Shown: one piece after another, positions 26,189 through 36,800 of the stretch
Numbering within the stretch: the stretch's first letter is position 1
Layout: each line of letters begins with the position of its first letter
Assembly: GCA_934433135.1 (NCBI GenBank)
Contig: CAKRZO010000001.1
Coordinates: 248,001-312,000 of the forward strand
Direction: 5' to 3'
DNA: 64,000 bases
Origin: an uncultured Acetatifactor sp.
Lineage (GTDB): Bacteria > Bacillota > Clostridia > Lachnospirales > Lachnospiraceae
Translations under genes and position numbers: made by a program
Notes under the pieces: generated by a model
The model's database searches: none
Told to the model about the DNA's origin: nothing
Seen by the model: only the letters and a program-made list of their open reading frames with translations

Positions 26189-27799
26189 ATGTTAAAATTA
26201 TTAATAGCGGAAGATATGATAAACATAAGCAAAGGAATTACCGACCTTATTTCGCATAACACCTTTGCCCTGGAAATCATCGGCGTTGCTTCCAATGGTC
26301 TGGATGCTCTCTCTCTGGCGAAATCGTCTGCGCCGGATATTATTATTACAGACATCCGTATGCCAAAGTTAGATGGGGTCAAGCTTGCTTTTGAGATCCG
26401 GAAATTATATCCCATGTGCCAGATCATTTTCATCAGCGGGTATTCTGATAAAGATTATTTAAAATCAGCCATTTCTTTGAAAGCTGTCAGCTATGTAGAA
26501 AAGCCGATAAATTCCGATGAATTGCTGAATGCTGTTAAGACAGCTATCCATATTGTTGAAGAAAATACGCAAAAGCAGGATATTATAAAACAAAACCAAT
26601 TTTTACGTGACTATCAGCGTGATATTCTATGCAAAAAGATGGCCTTATCTTTCTTTACTCCAAATATGGACGCAACTCTTTGGGAACAATTGCGCCCTCT
26701 TTGTACCGATTTCTGCAATGCTCCCTATTACTGCACACTTATCTGCCAACTAAACCTGAACGATGCTTCGGGAAATACTTTGGAAAATGCCTATGATCAG
26801 ATCCGCAATCAATTCATTAATCACAATATTGCTTTTCTGTCTGTGGAAAAAAAACCGGGAACTTTTGTTATACATATCGGCGATGCCCGTTTGCATCCTT
26901 CTACATACCATGATATGCTGAATTTTCTGTACACAGAGATACGCTGTATCCTTGCTGATCCGGCAGAAATCTATTTTGCAGTAGGGAATGTGGTACAAAC
27001 CCCTGATCAGCTCTATTATTCCTATATTAATGCTGTGATTAATTTAAGAAATATATTCTTTTTGGGATACAATAATATTTGTTTTTCTCAAAATACAGAA
27101 ACAGCTGTGCATCAAACCTTCGAATCCAATCGAACCTCATGCATAACTGATTCTGCCTTTTTTCAAAAATATGAAAACTCTTTAAAGCAGGGAAATACAA
27201 AAGAAACTTCTGTATTAATTACCGTACTGTTCTCCCAATTACGTCAAAATCACTATCTGTTTTTTGAAGTAAACAGTATTAAAAATATGTATTATCAGTT
27301 ACTTCTCATCATGGAAAACATCTGCAAGGAACAGGGGATTCAGAATGTTTTTTCCCCGAAAAAAGATTATGTCTGGGAAACCTTGAGTAAAATGGATACA
27401 ATCTTTGCTCTGCAGGATTACTTACTTTGTAAGCTGAACCTGTTTGCAGAAGAACTTGTCGGTAAATCAGAAACTTCTCTTCTGGTTTTTCGTATTAAGC
27501 AGTATATTGAACTACACTATCCGGAAACAGATCTTTCCATTAACAAAATGAGTGATAGCCTGTATTTCACCCCTTCTTACTTATGTCAGATTTTTAAAAA
27601 AGAAACCGGTATTACCATAAACACTTACATAAATACTTTCCGTATCAGCACGGCAAAAGAGTTGCTGAAGGATCCGGCATTGAAATTGTACGAGATTGCC
27701 TGTATGGTCGGATATAACAACCCGGATAATTTTACAAAGCAATTTAAAAAACAAACAGGAATAACACCTTCCGATTTTAAGGAGAAATACTCTCGATGA
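26189..27799 (+). CDS. Response regulator, REC plus AraC domain (YesN type)
   Basis: Transcription regulator of 536 residues. The N-terminal receiver domain (about 3-120) carries the phospho-acceptor D55 in ITDIRMPKLDG and the Lys in VEKPINSDE. A middle region of unknown fold is followed by a C-terminal AraC double helix-turn-helix (about 435-536; MSDSLYFTPSYLCQIFKKETG and YEIACMVGYNNPDNFTKQFKKQ). The kinase gene overlaps by four bases. Transcribed divergently from the glycan/GRE operon, which is its likely target. Confidence 0.93.
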   Translation: MLKLLIAEDMINISKGITDLISHNTFALEIIGVASNGLDALSLAKSSAPDIIITDIRMPKLDGVKLAFEIRKLYPMCQIIFISGYSDKDYLKSAISLKAVSYVEKPINSDELLNAVKTAIHIVEENTQKQDIIKQNQFLRDYQRDILCKKMALSFFTPNMDATLWEQLRPLCTDFCNAPYYCTLICQLNLNDASGNTLENAYDQIRNQFINHNIAFLSVEKKPGTFVIHIGDARLHPSTYHDMLNFLYTEIRCILADPAEIYFAVGNVVQTPDQLYYSYINAVINLRNIFFLGYNNICFSQNTETAVHQTFESNRTSCITDSAFFQKYENSLKQGNTKETSVLITVLFSQLRQNHYLFFEVNSIKNMYYQLLLIMENICKEQGIQNVFSPKKDYVWETLSKMDTIFALQDYLLCKLNLFAEELVGKSETSLLVFRIKQYIELHYPETDLSINKMSDSLYFTPSYLCQIFKKETGITINTYINTFRISTAKELLKDPALKLYEIACMVGYNNPDNFTKQFKKQTGITPSDFKEKYSR

Positions 27800-29628
27800 A
27801 AAATATGATACTACGCTTATATTCCAGTTTTTTTTATCATATCAGCCTTATTAAAAAGCTGCTGATTTCTTACTGCATTCTGATTATATTGCCCTTACTG
27901 CTCCTTACCGTGCTTTCCTACTCCCACACATCCAGAACTCTGATTGAACAGTTTCAATATTCTTCCGATCAGTCTTTGCATCAGACCAGTATTTACCTTA
28001 ATAAAATTATGCGTAATATTACGGATTCTACGGAGCAGGTCGCCTTTAACAGCGTACTGGCAGATATCTTTCAAAAAGATACCTCTGTGCAGTCTACTGT
28101 AGATATCTACCATGATTATTTAACTGCTGCCAACCTCACCAATAATGCTCTCATATCGGATCTTTTGTATTCTGTTGAAATCTTTATTAATGGCAATAGT
28201 TTATACACAATAGATGAAAGCAAGGGAGCAGAAGGCCTTTCTTTTATCAGCATTAACTCGGGCTATGCCAAAGAGTTGAACAAAGGTCTTTCAAACTATT
28301 ACGGAGAACTCCTCTGGTCTTCTCCTCACACAATACGCAACAAAGAAACAAATAAAGAAATATGTGTCATAACCGGAAACAGATATATAAAATCCAGAAC
28401 AGACTACGCAAACATTGGTATTATATCCGTGAACATCCGCCAGCAATCACTTAGTTCAATTATTGGGCGATCTGCCATCCTGCCTAATAGTATCTCTCTT
28501 TTGTTTGATGACAAAGGCAATATTCTTTCCATCTCCGGCGAAGAACTTTTTCAGGAATATTCTCTATCCGCCGATCTAGTACTGGATACTATTACAAATA
28601 AGCAACATTCCCTTCTCTCAGGCAAAAAAGAAATGTTGCTAAATTTTATTCCTGTCTATAATTCAAATTGGACACTGGTTTCCATTACTCCTTATAATGA
28701 AATGCTAAAAACCAGTATCAGTACCAGAAACAGAATGATACTCATTATGTTTTGCATCAGTCTTCTGTTTATTTTAACCGGCTATCTGGTTTTTCGCCTG
28801 ATATTACAACGTCTTTCTTCACTTACCGCTCACATGCGGGAAGTCCAGTTTGACAATTATATTCCTATTCCTTCTGACAATGGAGGCGATGAAATCAGTA
28901 ATCTGATACGCTGCTACAATCACCTGTTGAACAAAATAAATGATTATGCAACTTCCCAGCGTCAGCTGGGCATTGCGCTGAAAAATACTGAATTAAAGGT
29001 ATTACAGGAACAAATCAATCCGCACTTTTTATATAATACACTGGATTCACTGCAATGGCTTGCCATGAACAATGATGAGAAAGAAATTTCTATTATTTTG
29101 TCATTAATGTCTAAGTATTATAAAATAGGTCTAAGCAAAGGAATGAACATGATTTCTGTAAAAGATGCCATTACACATATCGAAGTCTACCTAAAACTGC
29201 AGAACTTCTGCTACGGTAACCCCGTACAAGTAAATATCAATGTGGATCCGAACATTTATACAAATAATTATTGTATCTTGAAATTACTGTTTCAGCCTCT
29301 TGTAGAAAATGCTTTTCTACATGGCATTCTGGAAACAAAAACGCAGAAAGGTTCCATAGATATCCTCGGATGTATTATTGATAATACTTTGTGTTTTAAA
29401 ATTATTGATAGCGGCATAGGAATGACTCCGGAACAAATAGATCAGCTACTAAATGCTGAGTTGCAACACATTAATTCCTCTCATGGATATGGCGTCAAAA
29501 ATGTAATAGAAAGAATGCGCTTGTATTATGGAGAAAATTATTCCTTGTCCTATGAAAGTGTCCCTGGGAAAGGCACAACCGCTATACTGCAAGTTCCCTG
29601 TCTCCATATACCGAAAAGCCCCATTTAA
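27796..29628 (+). CDS. Sensor histidine kinase (YesM type)
   Basis: Membrane kinase of 610 residues. Transmembrane helix 1 is at about 20-42, followed by an extracytoplasmic sensor of about 270 residues (Cache-like by position), helix 2 at about 313-336, a HAMP segment, and a His_kinase domain with the phospho-acceptor in QEQINPHFLYNTLDSLQWL. The ATP-binding part has FQPLVENAFLHGI and GYGVKNVIERM. Such kinases sense extracellular sugars, often through the binding protein. Its end overlaps the end of the convergent activase 2 gene by four bases. Confidence 0.93.
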   Translation: MKNMILRLYSSFFYHISLIKKLLISYCILIILPLLLLTVLSYSHTSRTLIEQFQYSSDQSLHQTSIYLNKIMRNITDSTEQVAFNSVLADIFQKDTSVQSTVDIYHDYLTAANLTNNALISDLLYSVEIFINGNSLYTIDESKGAEGLSFISINSGYAKELNKGLSNYYGELLWSSPHTIRNKETNKEICVITGNRYIKSRTDYANIGIISVNIRQQSLSSIIGRSAILPNSISLLFDDKGNILSISGEELFQEYSLSADLVLDTITNKQHSLLSGKKEMLLNFIPVYNSNWTLVSITPYNEMLKTSISTRNRMILIMFCISLLFILTGYLVFRLILQRLSSLTAHMREVQFDNYIPIPSDNGGDEISNLIRCYNHLLNKINDYATSQRQLGIALKNTELKVLQEQINPHFLYNTLDSLQWLAMNNDEKEISIILSLMSKYYKIGLSKGMNMISVKDAITHIEVYLKLQNFCYGNPVQVNINVDPNIYTNNYCILKLLFQPLVENAFLHGILETKTQKGSIDILGCIIDNTLCFKIIDSGIGMTPEQIDQLLNAELQHINSSHGYGVKNVIERMRLYYGENYSLSYESVPGKGTTAILQVPCLHIPKSPI

Positions 29629-30509
29629 AATTTAACCTGGAGACCTGCTTCCTTCAAAATCCGGGCTTTTTCTTCCATTTGTTTGATTGTCGGCATAACT
29701 TCAGGCATAGTATTAATCATACCAACAGCCTCATATTTACTTCCTGCCATTCTATGGTAAGGAAGTAATTTTACTGCAGTGATATTCTTTATATCTTTTA
29801 AAAATATTGCTATTTTTTTGATTTGTTCATCATTATATCCAGGCACAAGAGGAATTCTGACTTCTACCGGAATATTTCGTGTTGCTATATATTTCAGATT
29901 CTGCAATATACGCTTATTAGATTTTCCGGTACAACGGATATGGACATCCTCATCATAAGCCTTAATATCGTATAGAAAAATATCTGTGTAAGGACATACT
30001 GCATCGATCGCTTCCCTGGATACATACCCACAGGTATCTATTGCTGTATTAATACCTTGCTGTCTGCATATATATAACAGCTCCCTGCAAAAGCGGTGCT
30101 GCACAAGGCATTCTCCTCCGGAAATTGTCATTCCGCCACCACTGTTTTCATAAAATTCTCTGTCTGAAGCAATTTCCTGAAAAACTTCTTCACTGGTCAT
30201 TATATTCCCATATAATGTAAATGCTCCGCCTGGACAGATCCTGACGCACTTTCCACATGCGTTACACCTGCTCCTATCAAATTGATGGATACACCTTATC
30301 ATAGAATTTGCCTTGCACAGCTGTGTACACTCTCCGCAATTCATACATCTTTTACCAACATAACCGATCCATGCTTCAGCACCGATTCCTTCCGGATTAT
30401 GACACCACACACACTTTAGCGGACAACCTTTTAAGAAGACCGTTGTTCGAATTCCTTCGCCGTCATGTATTGCAAAATGTTTAATATCCAGTACTCTTGC
30501 TTGTTCCAT
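29625..30509 (-). CDS. Glycyl-radical enzyme activase 2 (radical SAM)
   Basis: Radical-SAM activase of 294 residues. GCPLKCVWCHNPE gives C29, C33 and C36, and a two-cluster ferredoxin insert follows (CMNCGECTQLC; CNACGKCVRIC). SGGGMTISGGECL is the SAM-binding motif. It is clearly related to activase 1 but diverged throughout, so the two pairs are not a recent duplication. The gene starts 3 bp after glycyl radical enzyme 2 ends; the ribosome site is weak, so translation coupling is likely. Confidence 0.93.
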   Translation of the reverse strand: MEQARVLDIKHFAIHDGEGIRTTVFLKGCPLKCVWCHNPEGIGAEAWIGYVGKRCMNCGECTQLCKANSMIRCIHQFDRSRCNACGKCVRICPGGAFTLYGNIMTSEEVFQEIASDREFYENSGGGMTISGGECLVQHRFCRELLYICRQQGINTAIDTCGYVSREAIDAVCPYTDIFLYDIKAYDEDVHIRCTGKSNKRILQNLKYIATRNIPVEVRIPLVPGYNDEQIKKIAIFLKDIKNITAVKLLPYHRMAGSKYEAVGMINTMPEVMPTIKQMEEKARILKEAGLQVKF

Positions 30510-30512
30510 ATG

Positions 30513-32693
30513 CTATCTGTTTTCCTTTAATTGTTCTATAAAATCGTTCTGCTCTTTTTCACTTAAATTGATATAACAAACGTTCCAACCGCAGAGTCTT
30601 ACCTGAAGATTTTTGTACTTCTCCGGATGTTTTTGCGCCTCTTTTAATGTTACTTCATCCAATACGTTAAACTGTATAGCCATGCCGCCTCTTTTCATAA
30701 ATGTCTTTATAATCCCCAACATGGCGGTAAGCCCTTCCTCTCCGAATACCGCAGTATTATGCAGTGTTATATCCAATACAGACCCATTGGGAATCCCGGA
30801 AAAATCTAACCTTGTAGCCGACCTTATCAACCCTGTCACGCCTTTTCTATCCTGTCCCACCGCAGCATCAATATTTTTGGATAATTGTTCACCTGCCATT
30901 CTCCCATCCGGCGTAGCCCATGTCCCCTCTCCAAAGAAAATTCTCCAATCAATAGAAAAGACACCCAGCCGGAAGACCCCACCTCTACCATTAGGCTTTC
31001 CATTTATCAAACAAGACATATAGGATATAATATCCGAAGCCATTGTATCTGCTTCCGGATCACCATTTCCGTATTTGGGGAACTCTCTTTTACACCGTAT
31101 ACGAAGTTTCTCTCTGCCATTCCAGTTATTTCGTAAAATTTCAGCAAACTCTGAAAGTGTCATTTCTCCCTTTTCAAATATCAAATGCTTTATAACCTGC
31201 AAGGAATCAACAATATTCGCTATACCAAATACATTTACAGATGAATTATTATACTCTGCTCCGCCTGCGTAGGCATCCACTCCCCTCTCCATGCAACTTG
31301 CAAAACTCATGGAAAGAAGCGGCGCTGTATGTATCTGCGGATAATATTTTTCTATATTTGCTATCAATTTCATGGCGCAATTTGCAAAATAAGCAAGTTG
31401 TTTTTGAACGGCTTCATAAAATTCATCGAATGACTTTATTTCAAAAGGGAGTCCTGTTGGAAGTCCTATGTTCTCTCCATTCTCCATATTCGCCCCATTA
31501 TTTAAGGCAAGTTCCAGCGCCTTTAACAGGTTAATTCTTCCATTACAAGAACACGGAACTTCTTTTCCGTTTATACAGGGTTCATAGCACCCCACAACCG
31601 CATAATTTTTACTTTCTGTTTCCGTCCTTCCCATATTTCTGAATGCTTTCGAAATCACATCATCATTCATAAAAACATAACTATTGTACCCTCTTCTGAT
31701 ACTTTCACACACTTCCCTGAGCAATCCGTCCGGTGTGAATGAATTGCAGCGAATATGTATTTTAGGATCACAAATCTTTAATTTTCGGTATTCCTCAAGA
31801 AAGATATAGGTAAGTTCATTTGGCGCAAAATTTTCATCTGCAGCTCCAATACAAATTGGTATATTTGCTATAACTGATTTTGCCATAAGTTTATACAAAA
31901 AATAATCCAGCAATTCTTTGATTTGTTCCTTAGTAAAGGTTCCGGTGCGCAAATCATTCACATAAAACTTGTATAGCACTCTATCCAAGCTGCCAAGACT
32001 CCTTACAAAAGTACCTTCTACAAACGTTTGCATTTCATAGTACAGTATAATCAGTTGCATGGCTTCCAATATGTTTTCCGGGGCTCTGAGCGCCAGTCTA
32101 TGAAGACTTTGAGCCACTAACCTTTGCTTCTCAAACTTTTCCCCGACTTTCTTCGCAGCATCAGCCAATCGCTGTGTTAAATTTATCATACCATCTACAA
32201 CCAAAATGCAAGATATATAAAATTCCCGTTGTTCCTTATTAATACAATGCAAGAGTCTCTGTTCCGCCAATCCTTTCAATCCCGGGAAACCATAAAAAAG
32301 GATTCTTTCCCAATCCGGAATGCAATGTCCGAAATCCGGATCTCCTGTATAAGCACTACATTTCGCAGATACCATCTGTAAACTCCTGATCTGCTCATCT
32401 GCAGCTGCCAAAGCTTCTGAAAGCCATTTTTTTTCTATATTTGCCAGTATCTCTCCATGGTTAATCTTATCCTGATACCAATCATACGGATTAATCTCCA
32501 ACTGTGAACTCGTAAGGATTTCCGCAATCAGCTTTCCTCGCTGAACAATCCTCGGTACCCCCTGTTGTGCACAAGTACGATTACAGCTTTCCTGCAAATC
32601 CTCCAATTCCATACCGGTACTTTTATCCCAGTTATTTACTTTGGACTGCCTTTCAAAATATTCTTTTTCTTCTTCAAACCGTCCCCATATCAT
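30513..32693 (-). CDS. Glycyl radical enzyme 2, Cys-X-Glu (GCYE variant)
   Basis: Glycyl radical enzyme of 726 residues (731 from an upstream ATG; the ATG at 32693 is preferred for its GGGAGA site). The thiyl site is C369 in VVGCYEPCING with E371, and the glycyl loop VRLCGWNVCYINL places the radical on G702. TWATPDGRMAGEQLS precedes it. It aligns with enzyme 1 in plan but differs widely in sequence, and its active-site cysteine region has three extra Cys within 16 residues (EPCINGKEVPCSC). Again Cys-X-Glu points to elimination or decarboxylation rather than formate-lyase chemistry. It is controlled separately from enzyme 1, behind an AraC regulator on the same strand. Confidence 0.9.
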   Translation of the reverse strand: MIWGRFEEEKEYFERQSKVNNWDKSTGMELEDLQESCNRTCAQQGVPRIVQRGKLIAEILTSSQLEINPYDWYQDKINHGEILANIEKKWLSEALAAADEQIRSLQMVSAKCSAYTGDPDFGHCIPDWERILFYGFPGLKGLAEQRLLHCINKEQREFYISCILVVDGMINLTQRLADAAKKVGEKFEKQRLVAQSLHRLALRAPENILEAMQLIILYYEMQTFVEGTFVRSLGSLDRVLYKFYVNDLRTGTFTKEQIKELLDYFLYKLMAKSVIANIPICIGAADENFAPNELTYIFLEEYRKLKICDPKIHIRCNSFTPDGLLREVCESIRRGYNSYVFMNDDVISKAFRNMGRTETESKNYAVVGCYEPCINGKEVPCSCNGRINLLKALELALNNGANMENGENIGLPTGLPFEIKSFDEFYEAVQKQLAYFANCAMKLIANIEKYYPQIHTAPLLSMSFASCMERGVDAYAGGAEYNNSSVNVFGIANIVDSLQVIKHLIFEKGEMTLSEFAEILRNNWNGREKLRIRCKREFPKYGNGDPEADTMASDIISYMSCLINGKPNGRGGVFRLGVFSIDWRIFFGEGTWATPDGRMAGEQLSKNIDAAVGQDRKGVTGLIRSATRLDFSGIPNGSVLDITLHNTAVFGEEGLTAMLGIIKTFMKRGGMAIQFNVLDEVTLKEAQKHPEKYKNLQVRLCGWNVCYINLSEKEQNDFIEQLKENR

Positions 32694-32720
32694 TTTTTCA
32701 TCTCCCATACAATATTATTA

Positions 32721-33533
32721 TCAGCACTGTTCTGCCAAACCTTCGTTTTTTTCATACATTTTTCTATACTCTGAAGGAGAACATCCACACTTTTTCTTGA
32801 ATAAGGCACTGAAATAAAATCCATCATTAAACCCGCATTTTTCTGCAATATATAAAATGCTGACTGAAGTCTGACAAAGAAGTTCCTTTGCATAATCTAA
32901 CTTTAATTTAAGAACATATTGTTTTGGCGACATATGAAACATTTTAGAAAATAATGTCCGGTATTGCGTAGCACTGAGTTTAGTGTTTTCTATGGCCATT
33001 TTTATTGAAAAGGCCGGATCTGTATAGTTTTGTAAGATATCTTCTACCGACTTTTCCATTTTCCGTCTGAGAATACTTGGAATATCCTCTACTCTATCGT
33101 ATAGTCGCATAATATCCGCATAAATACCATAAAGAATAGCCATGCAATCCATAATGCTTCCTGTCATTCCTTTTTGCCATGCAATCCACATTTTTTCAAA
33201 CAACTCACGCCCATGACAGTATTCTATTCCAAACCCTTTCCTTGGCAATTCACATTCCAGTGTAAAATCTACAAATATGAACGCATCTTCTTCCGAAACT
33301 AACATTTTGTACTTGCCGCCTTGCGGCAGATATGCCAGTTGTCCCTCTTGAACTGTAAACTGATAATCCTCAAATACATAAGAAATCGATCCCTTCAAAA
33401 TATATACAAAACAATCCGAATACCTTCCGGTTATCGCGTTATTATGCATTCCCGGCTGATGTACCCCTTTACATATCTTATAAATCTTTCTTATTTCATA
33501 ACACTGTCGATAGATTTCAACTTTCTGTTCCAT
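32721..33533 (-). CDS. AraC-family regulator
   Basis: Regulator of about 270 residues with an N-terminal cupin domain (LPQGGKYKMLVSEEDA pocket strand) and C-terminal AraC domain (SAT-QYRTLFSKMFHMSP; SILYIAEKCGFNDGFYFSALFKKKCGCSPSEYRK). First gene of a three-gene unit with glycyl radical enzyme 2 and activase 2; the gap to the next gene is under 30 bp. Start set at the ATG after GAGGGG. It probably controls its own unit in response to the enzyme's substrate or a related sugar. Last gene before the right direct repeat. Confidence 0.85.
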   Translation of the reverse strand: MEQKVEIYRQCYEIRKIYKICKGVHQPGMHNNAITGRYSDCFVYILKGSISYVFEDYQFTVQEGQLAYLPQGGKYKMLVSEEDAFIFVDFTLECELPRKGFGIEYCHGRELFEKMWIAWQKGMTGSIMDCMAILYGIYADIMRLYDRVEDIPSILRRKMEKSVEDILQNYTDPAFSIKMAIENTKLSATQYRTLFSKMFHMSPKQYVLKLKLDYAKELLCQTSVSILYIAEKCGFNDGFYFSALFKKKCGCSPSEYRKMYEKNEGLAEQC

Positions 33534-33609
33534 ATTTCTGCTTTTACCCCTCATGCAAGTAACTTTTTTTACACCCAAATATCGCTACCTTACAACTTCT
33601 GTATTTACT

Positions 33610-33638
33610 ATTTTAACCGATATGATCCTTTGCTTCAA
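33610..33638 (-). promoter_or_regulatory. Promoter of the AraC/GRE 2 unit
   Basis: On the minus strand TTGAAG (33633-33638), 17-bp spacer and TAAAAT (33610-33615), giving a leader of about 70 bases to the AraC start. Confidence 0.65.
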
Positions 33639-33689
33639 TTTATAAAATTACTTATTTGTGTTTTTCAACAAAAAAAGTTAAAAAAAATC

Positions 33690-33811
33690 AGAAAACGGCT
33701 GCAAGGATTGCAGCCGCTGTCTCTATCCCCATCGCAGGGAGAATTATGATGCGGTTATTGCTAAACTGTCGCAGATTCGGAGAAGCGAAGGGTAACCTTT
33801 CCTTCCGTTCC
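33690..33811 (+). repeat. Right 122-bp direct repeat of the island
   Basis: Gap-free match to 10141-10262. Here it holds only the tail of the cysteine-rich gene, with no start or upstream part, and overlaps the 3' end of the GH105-heparinase gene on the other strand. This is a gene remnant, not a coding copy. Confidence 0.9.
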
Positions 33812-36800
33812 CCGGACTTTTATGCCGATTCTTAGCGGATAAGCCGGCTTATCATGATTTCCGGTAACGGCTCCCCTGACACAGTTTACGCTTAGGCGGT
33901 ACGCTTCCTGCGTCTGTATTTCCAGCCGCATGCTTTTGGAATCACCCTTCAGCAAGATTGTGTTATTTTCTTGTATTTCTGCCGGAAGATAGGTGATAAC
34001 AGCCGTTTCGAACGTTTCCTCTCTGTCATACAGAAAAGTATCCTCCAGAATCACTTCCCGTTTTTTTCGAAAGAATGTCATCTTCCGGTACAATTTTTTC
34101 AACCGATCACAATCATAGGCCGCTTTCAGATCATAGGTAATCGAATCTTCCTCTTCCCCGAACCGAAGATCCGTAACAGTGGCTCTATATCTGACCTCTT
34201 CATAAGAATCCGGCAACCGCTTTCCGTTCGGATTGGTATTGACTGAGGTAAAAACCGCCGGCCCCTGCCTGCACCCGGCCACCACCGGTACACTGTGTCC
34301 GTAAGAAGAAAGCACTTCGATGCTGTACCGTTCCTTTGAAAAAGTAATGCCATTGTAAACGCTGAATCCGGGATCCGCTACAAACGTTTCTTCCCCGGAA
34401 GCCAGAATAAAGGATCCCAGATCGTTATGATTGTGCGGCACATGATTTGTTCCTCCCTGAATGTAGATACCAAAGTCTCGCTCTGCATTTCTGCAGATTA
34501 AGATTCCCTGCTCTTGGAACCAGGTGCGCAGTCTTTCTTCTCCGGACGGCAGCAAAAGGGAAGCTGTCAGTTTTTTCTCCCAATTTAGCATCATCATCAC
34601 CAGATTGCAGTCCCCTGTATAATCCACATGTGGATCCGCATAAGCAAGGCCTGCACGCCGTGCGATATAATTCATACACAGAGGCAACGGTTCGGTTCCG
34701 AACCCGCAGTCCGCCGTGGAAGGATATACCTTCTCGGTAATTCCGATGCGGAAGCCGAAGAGAGCCGCTTTATAAAAATCCGCGTTTTTTAACAGATCGA
34801 TTCCGCCTCCGGTTATCCGGAAAATCGTATCGGCGGCAGAAAGGAATTTACCGAATCCGTATCCCCAGTATGCCAGTCCTTCTACACAATATCCCCCCTT
34901 CAGAGAATATCGATAATTCTGTATCTGTTTTTCATACAAAGCGATCAAAAACAATTTCTCATATTCTGTTCCGAAATAAATACCGGCGCAGACAACACCG
35001 CTTAAGCAGACTGCCAGCCAGTTGTCGAAAGCATCCAGCCAGTATAGTGACAGAATGCCGTTTACTTTGGCCTGCTGCACACTTTCATATAAACGTCTGA
35101 AAAAAACATCCAGAACCTTCGTCCTTACTTTTTCCTTCATTTGCCTGCGAAGCGCCGGATCCAGTTTTTCTCCGATACAGGCATCACATACGGCAAGCCG
35201 CCATGCCACGGAAGAAGAATACAGATCAATCTGCCCGTGGATTCCCCTATAATCACTGTAATCAAAAGCTTTGTCATGATTCGGCCGAACCCAGCTTTTC
35301 CGGCTGCAGACGGATCGGATTCCCTGCTCGATATAGGGAAGGAATCGACCTTTATTTTCCAGACATTCCGCCAGAACGGTCTGCTCCAGCCGCCGCATGG
35401 AAGTAAACAAAATTTTATCAGACTGCAAAGGCATTTTCCCGGATCGGAACTCGAAATAAATCTCTTCTGTTATTTCCGGAAAAGCCTGTGATCCATAACC
35501 CTCTGCATCCGCAATCAGCTTTTCCGCGTTTAAGCCTGCCGCCGCTTTTTCCCAGAACGGTCTGTCTGAAACAGGTACTCCCGCACAAAGCGCCGCTTCC
35601 TGCAGCTTACCGTCCAGCTGCAGGATTCTCTTTCTCACATCCGGCGTAATGTATCGGCTTGTGTTTTCCCTGCACCAGGCAATCCATTCACAGCACACCA
35701 TCAGATAATAGCCCACCGCATAATCCTTTGAGGATTGCTCCTCCGTTTTGCCGGGGCGATCCGCAACACCCTGTACCCACCCAACCGTACCGTCTTTCTG
35801 CAGAACCTCTTCATTAACCGCCCGAAATCCTCTTATGAAAAAAGGAAGATATGTTTCGTCCAGGATTCCCAGACGTACTGCCTTTATGATACCATATAAG
35901 AAAAGCAAGGTTCCGCTGGTTTCCTTTTCCGGATATTCTAAAGGATCTTTCAGGCTTGCCGGCCAGAATCCATCCGCTTTCTGACAGGGAATCAGCGCCT
36001 GCGTCATTTCCAGAAATACTTTTTTATATTCATGGTAATAAGGTGAATTTTCCTCCAGAATGCCGAGCGTGCGGATCAATCCTGCATAAACCCAGCCGTT
36101 TCCTCTCGACCAGAATACCTTCCTGCCGTTCTGTGTCCGCATTTTTTCCGGCAGGAAACGTTCATCCCGATACCACAGATACTCTTCGGTATCATAACAT
36201 TTTCTGACCTCCTTAAGATGCAGGTACAGCTGATGCGCTTTTCGGGTATATTTTTCCTCCCCCTGCATTTGCGATACCTTATGGTAAACATACAGACCCA
36301 TATGAACGGCATCTGCCCACCACCAGTAATCCGAGTGAGGATCATCGGCATTGAATTCCATTACCTGCAATAAGATCCTTAAATCCGCTTTTTGAGGAAA
36401 ATACCGGAAAAGTTCCAGATAAACCTGACCGCAGGCTGTAAGATCCGCATGAATGTTCAGATAATTCCTGCTGTCTGCATACTTCCATCCGCAGCCGCCT
36501 TTTTCCGTAAAATGCTCTCCCAACACTTCCTTTGCATAATCTTCTTTTCCGTAATAATCGGTCTGCCAGTGATTTTCCGCCGCCCAGGTAAGAGCCGCGT
36601 TTAAATAAAGCTCTTTTCCGGTCATTTTATAGGCTTCCAAACACCCCATGAAAAAGCAGGATACGCTCCATCCCGGCGTTTTCTTCTGCGGTTCGGTCTC
36701 AAGCCACCGTTCCGCCGCCGCTTCCATTTTTTCCCGTATGCTTTCTATTGCCAGTCCTTCCGGTATCTCCCACACCTTGTCCGCCCCCTTTCCTGCTTCC

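Larger units (their letters stand above)
10263..33689. mobile_element. AT-rich glycan/glycyl-radical island between direct repeats
   Basis: A 23.4-kb block of 17 genes between the two 122-bp direct repeats. Base composition changes at both edges: lines I counted inside are roughly one-third GC, those outside about half. Contents are glycosidases, an esterase, an ABC importer, two glycyl radical enzymes with activases, and a two-component system. It has no integrase or transposase, so acquisition by recombination or by an element since decayed is inferred. Confidence 0.65.

Noticed and set aside
10263..33689. Integrative element or prophage with its own recombinase
   Set aside because: No integrase, transposase, relaxase or phage gene was seen in the island or beside it.
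33690..33811. Possible second small cysteine-rich gene
   Set aside because: Only the last third of the gene is present, with no start codon region; it is the duplicated tail.
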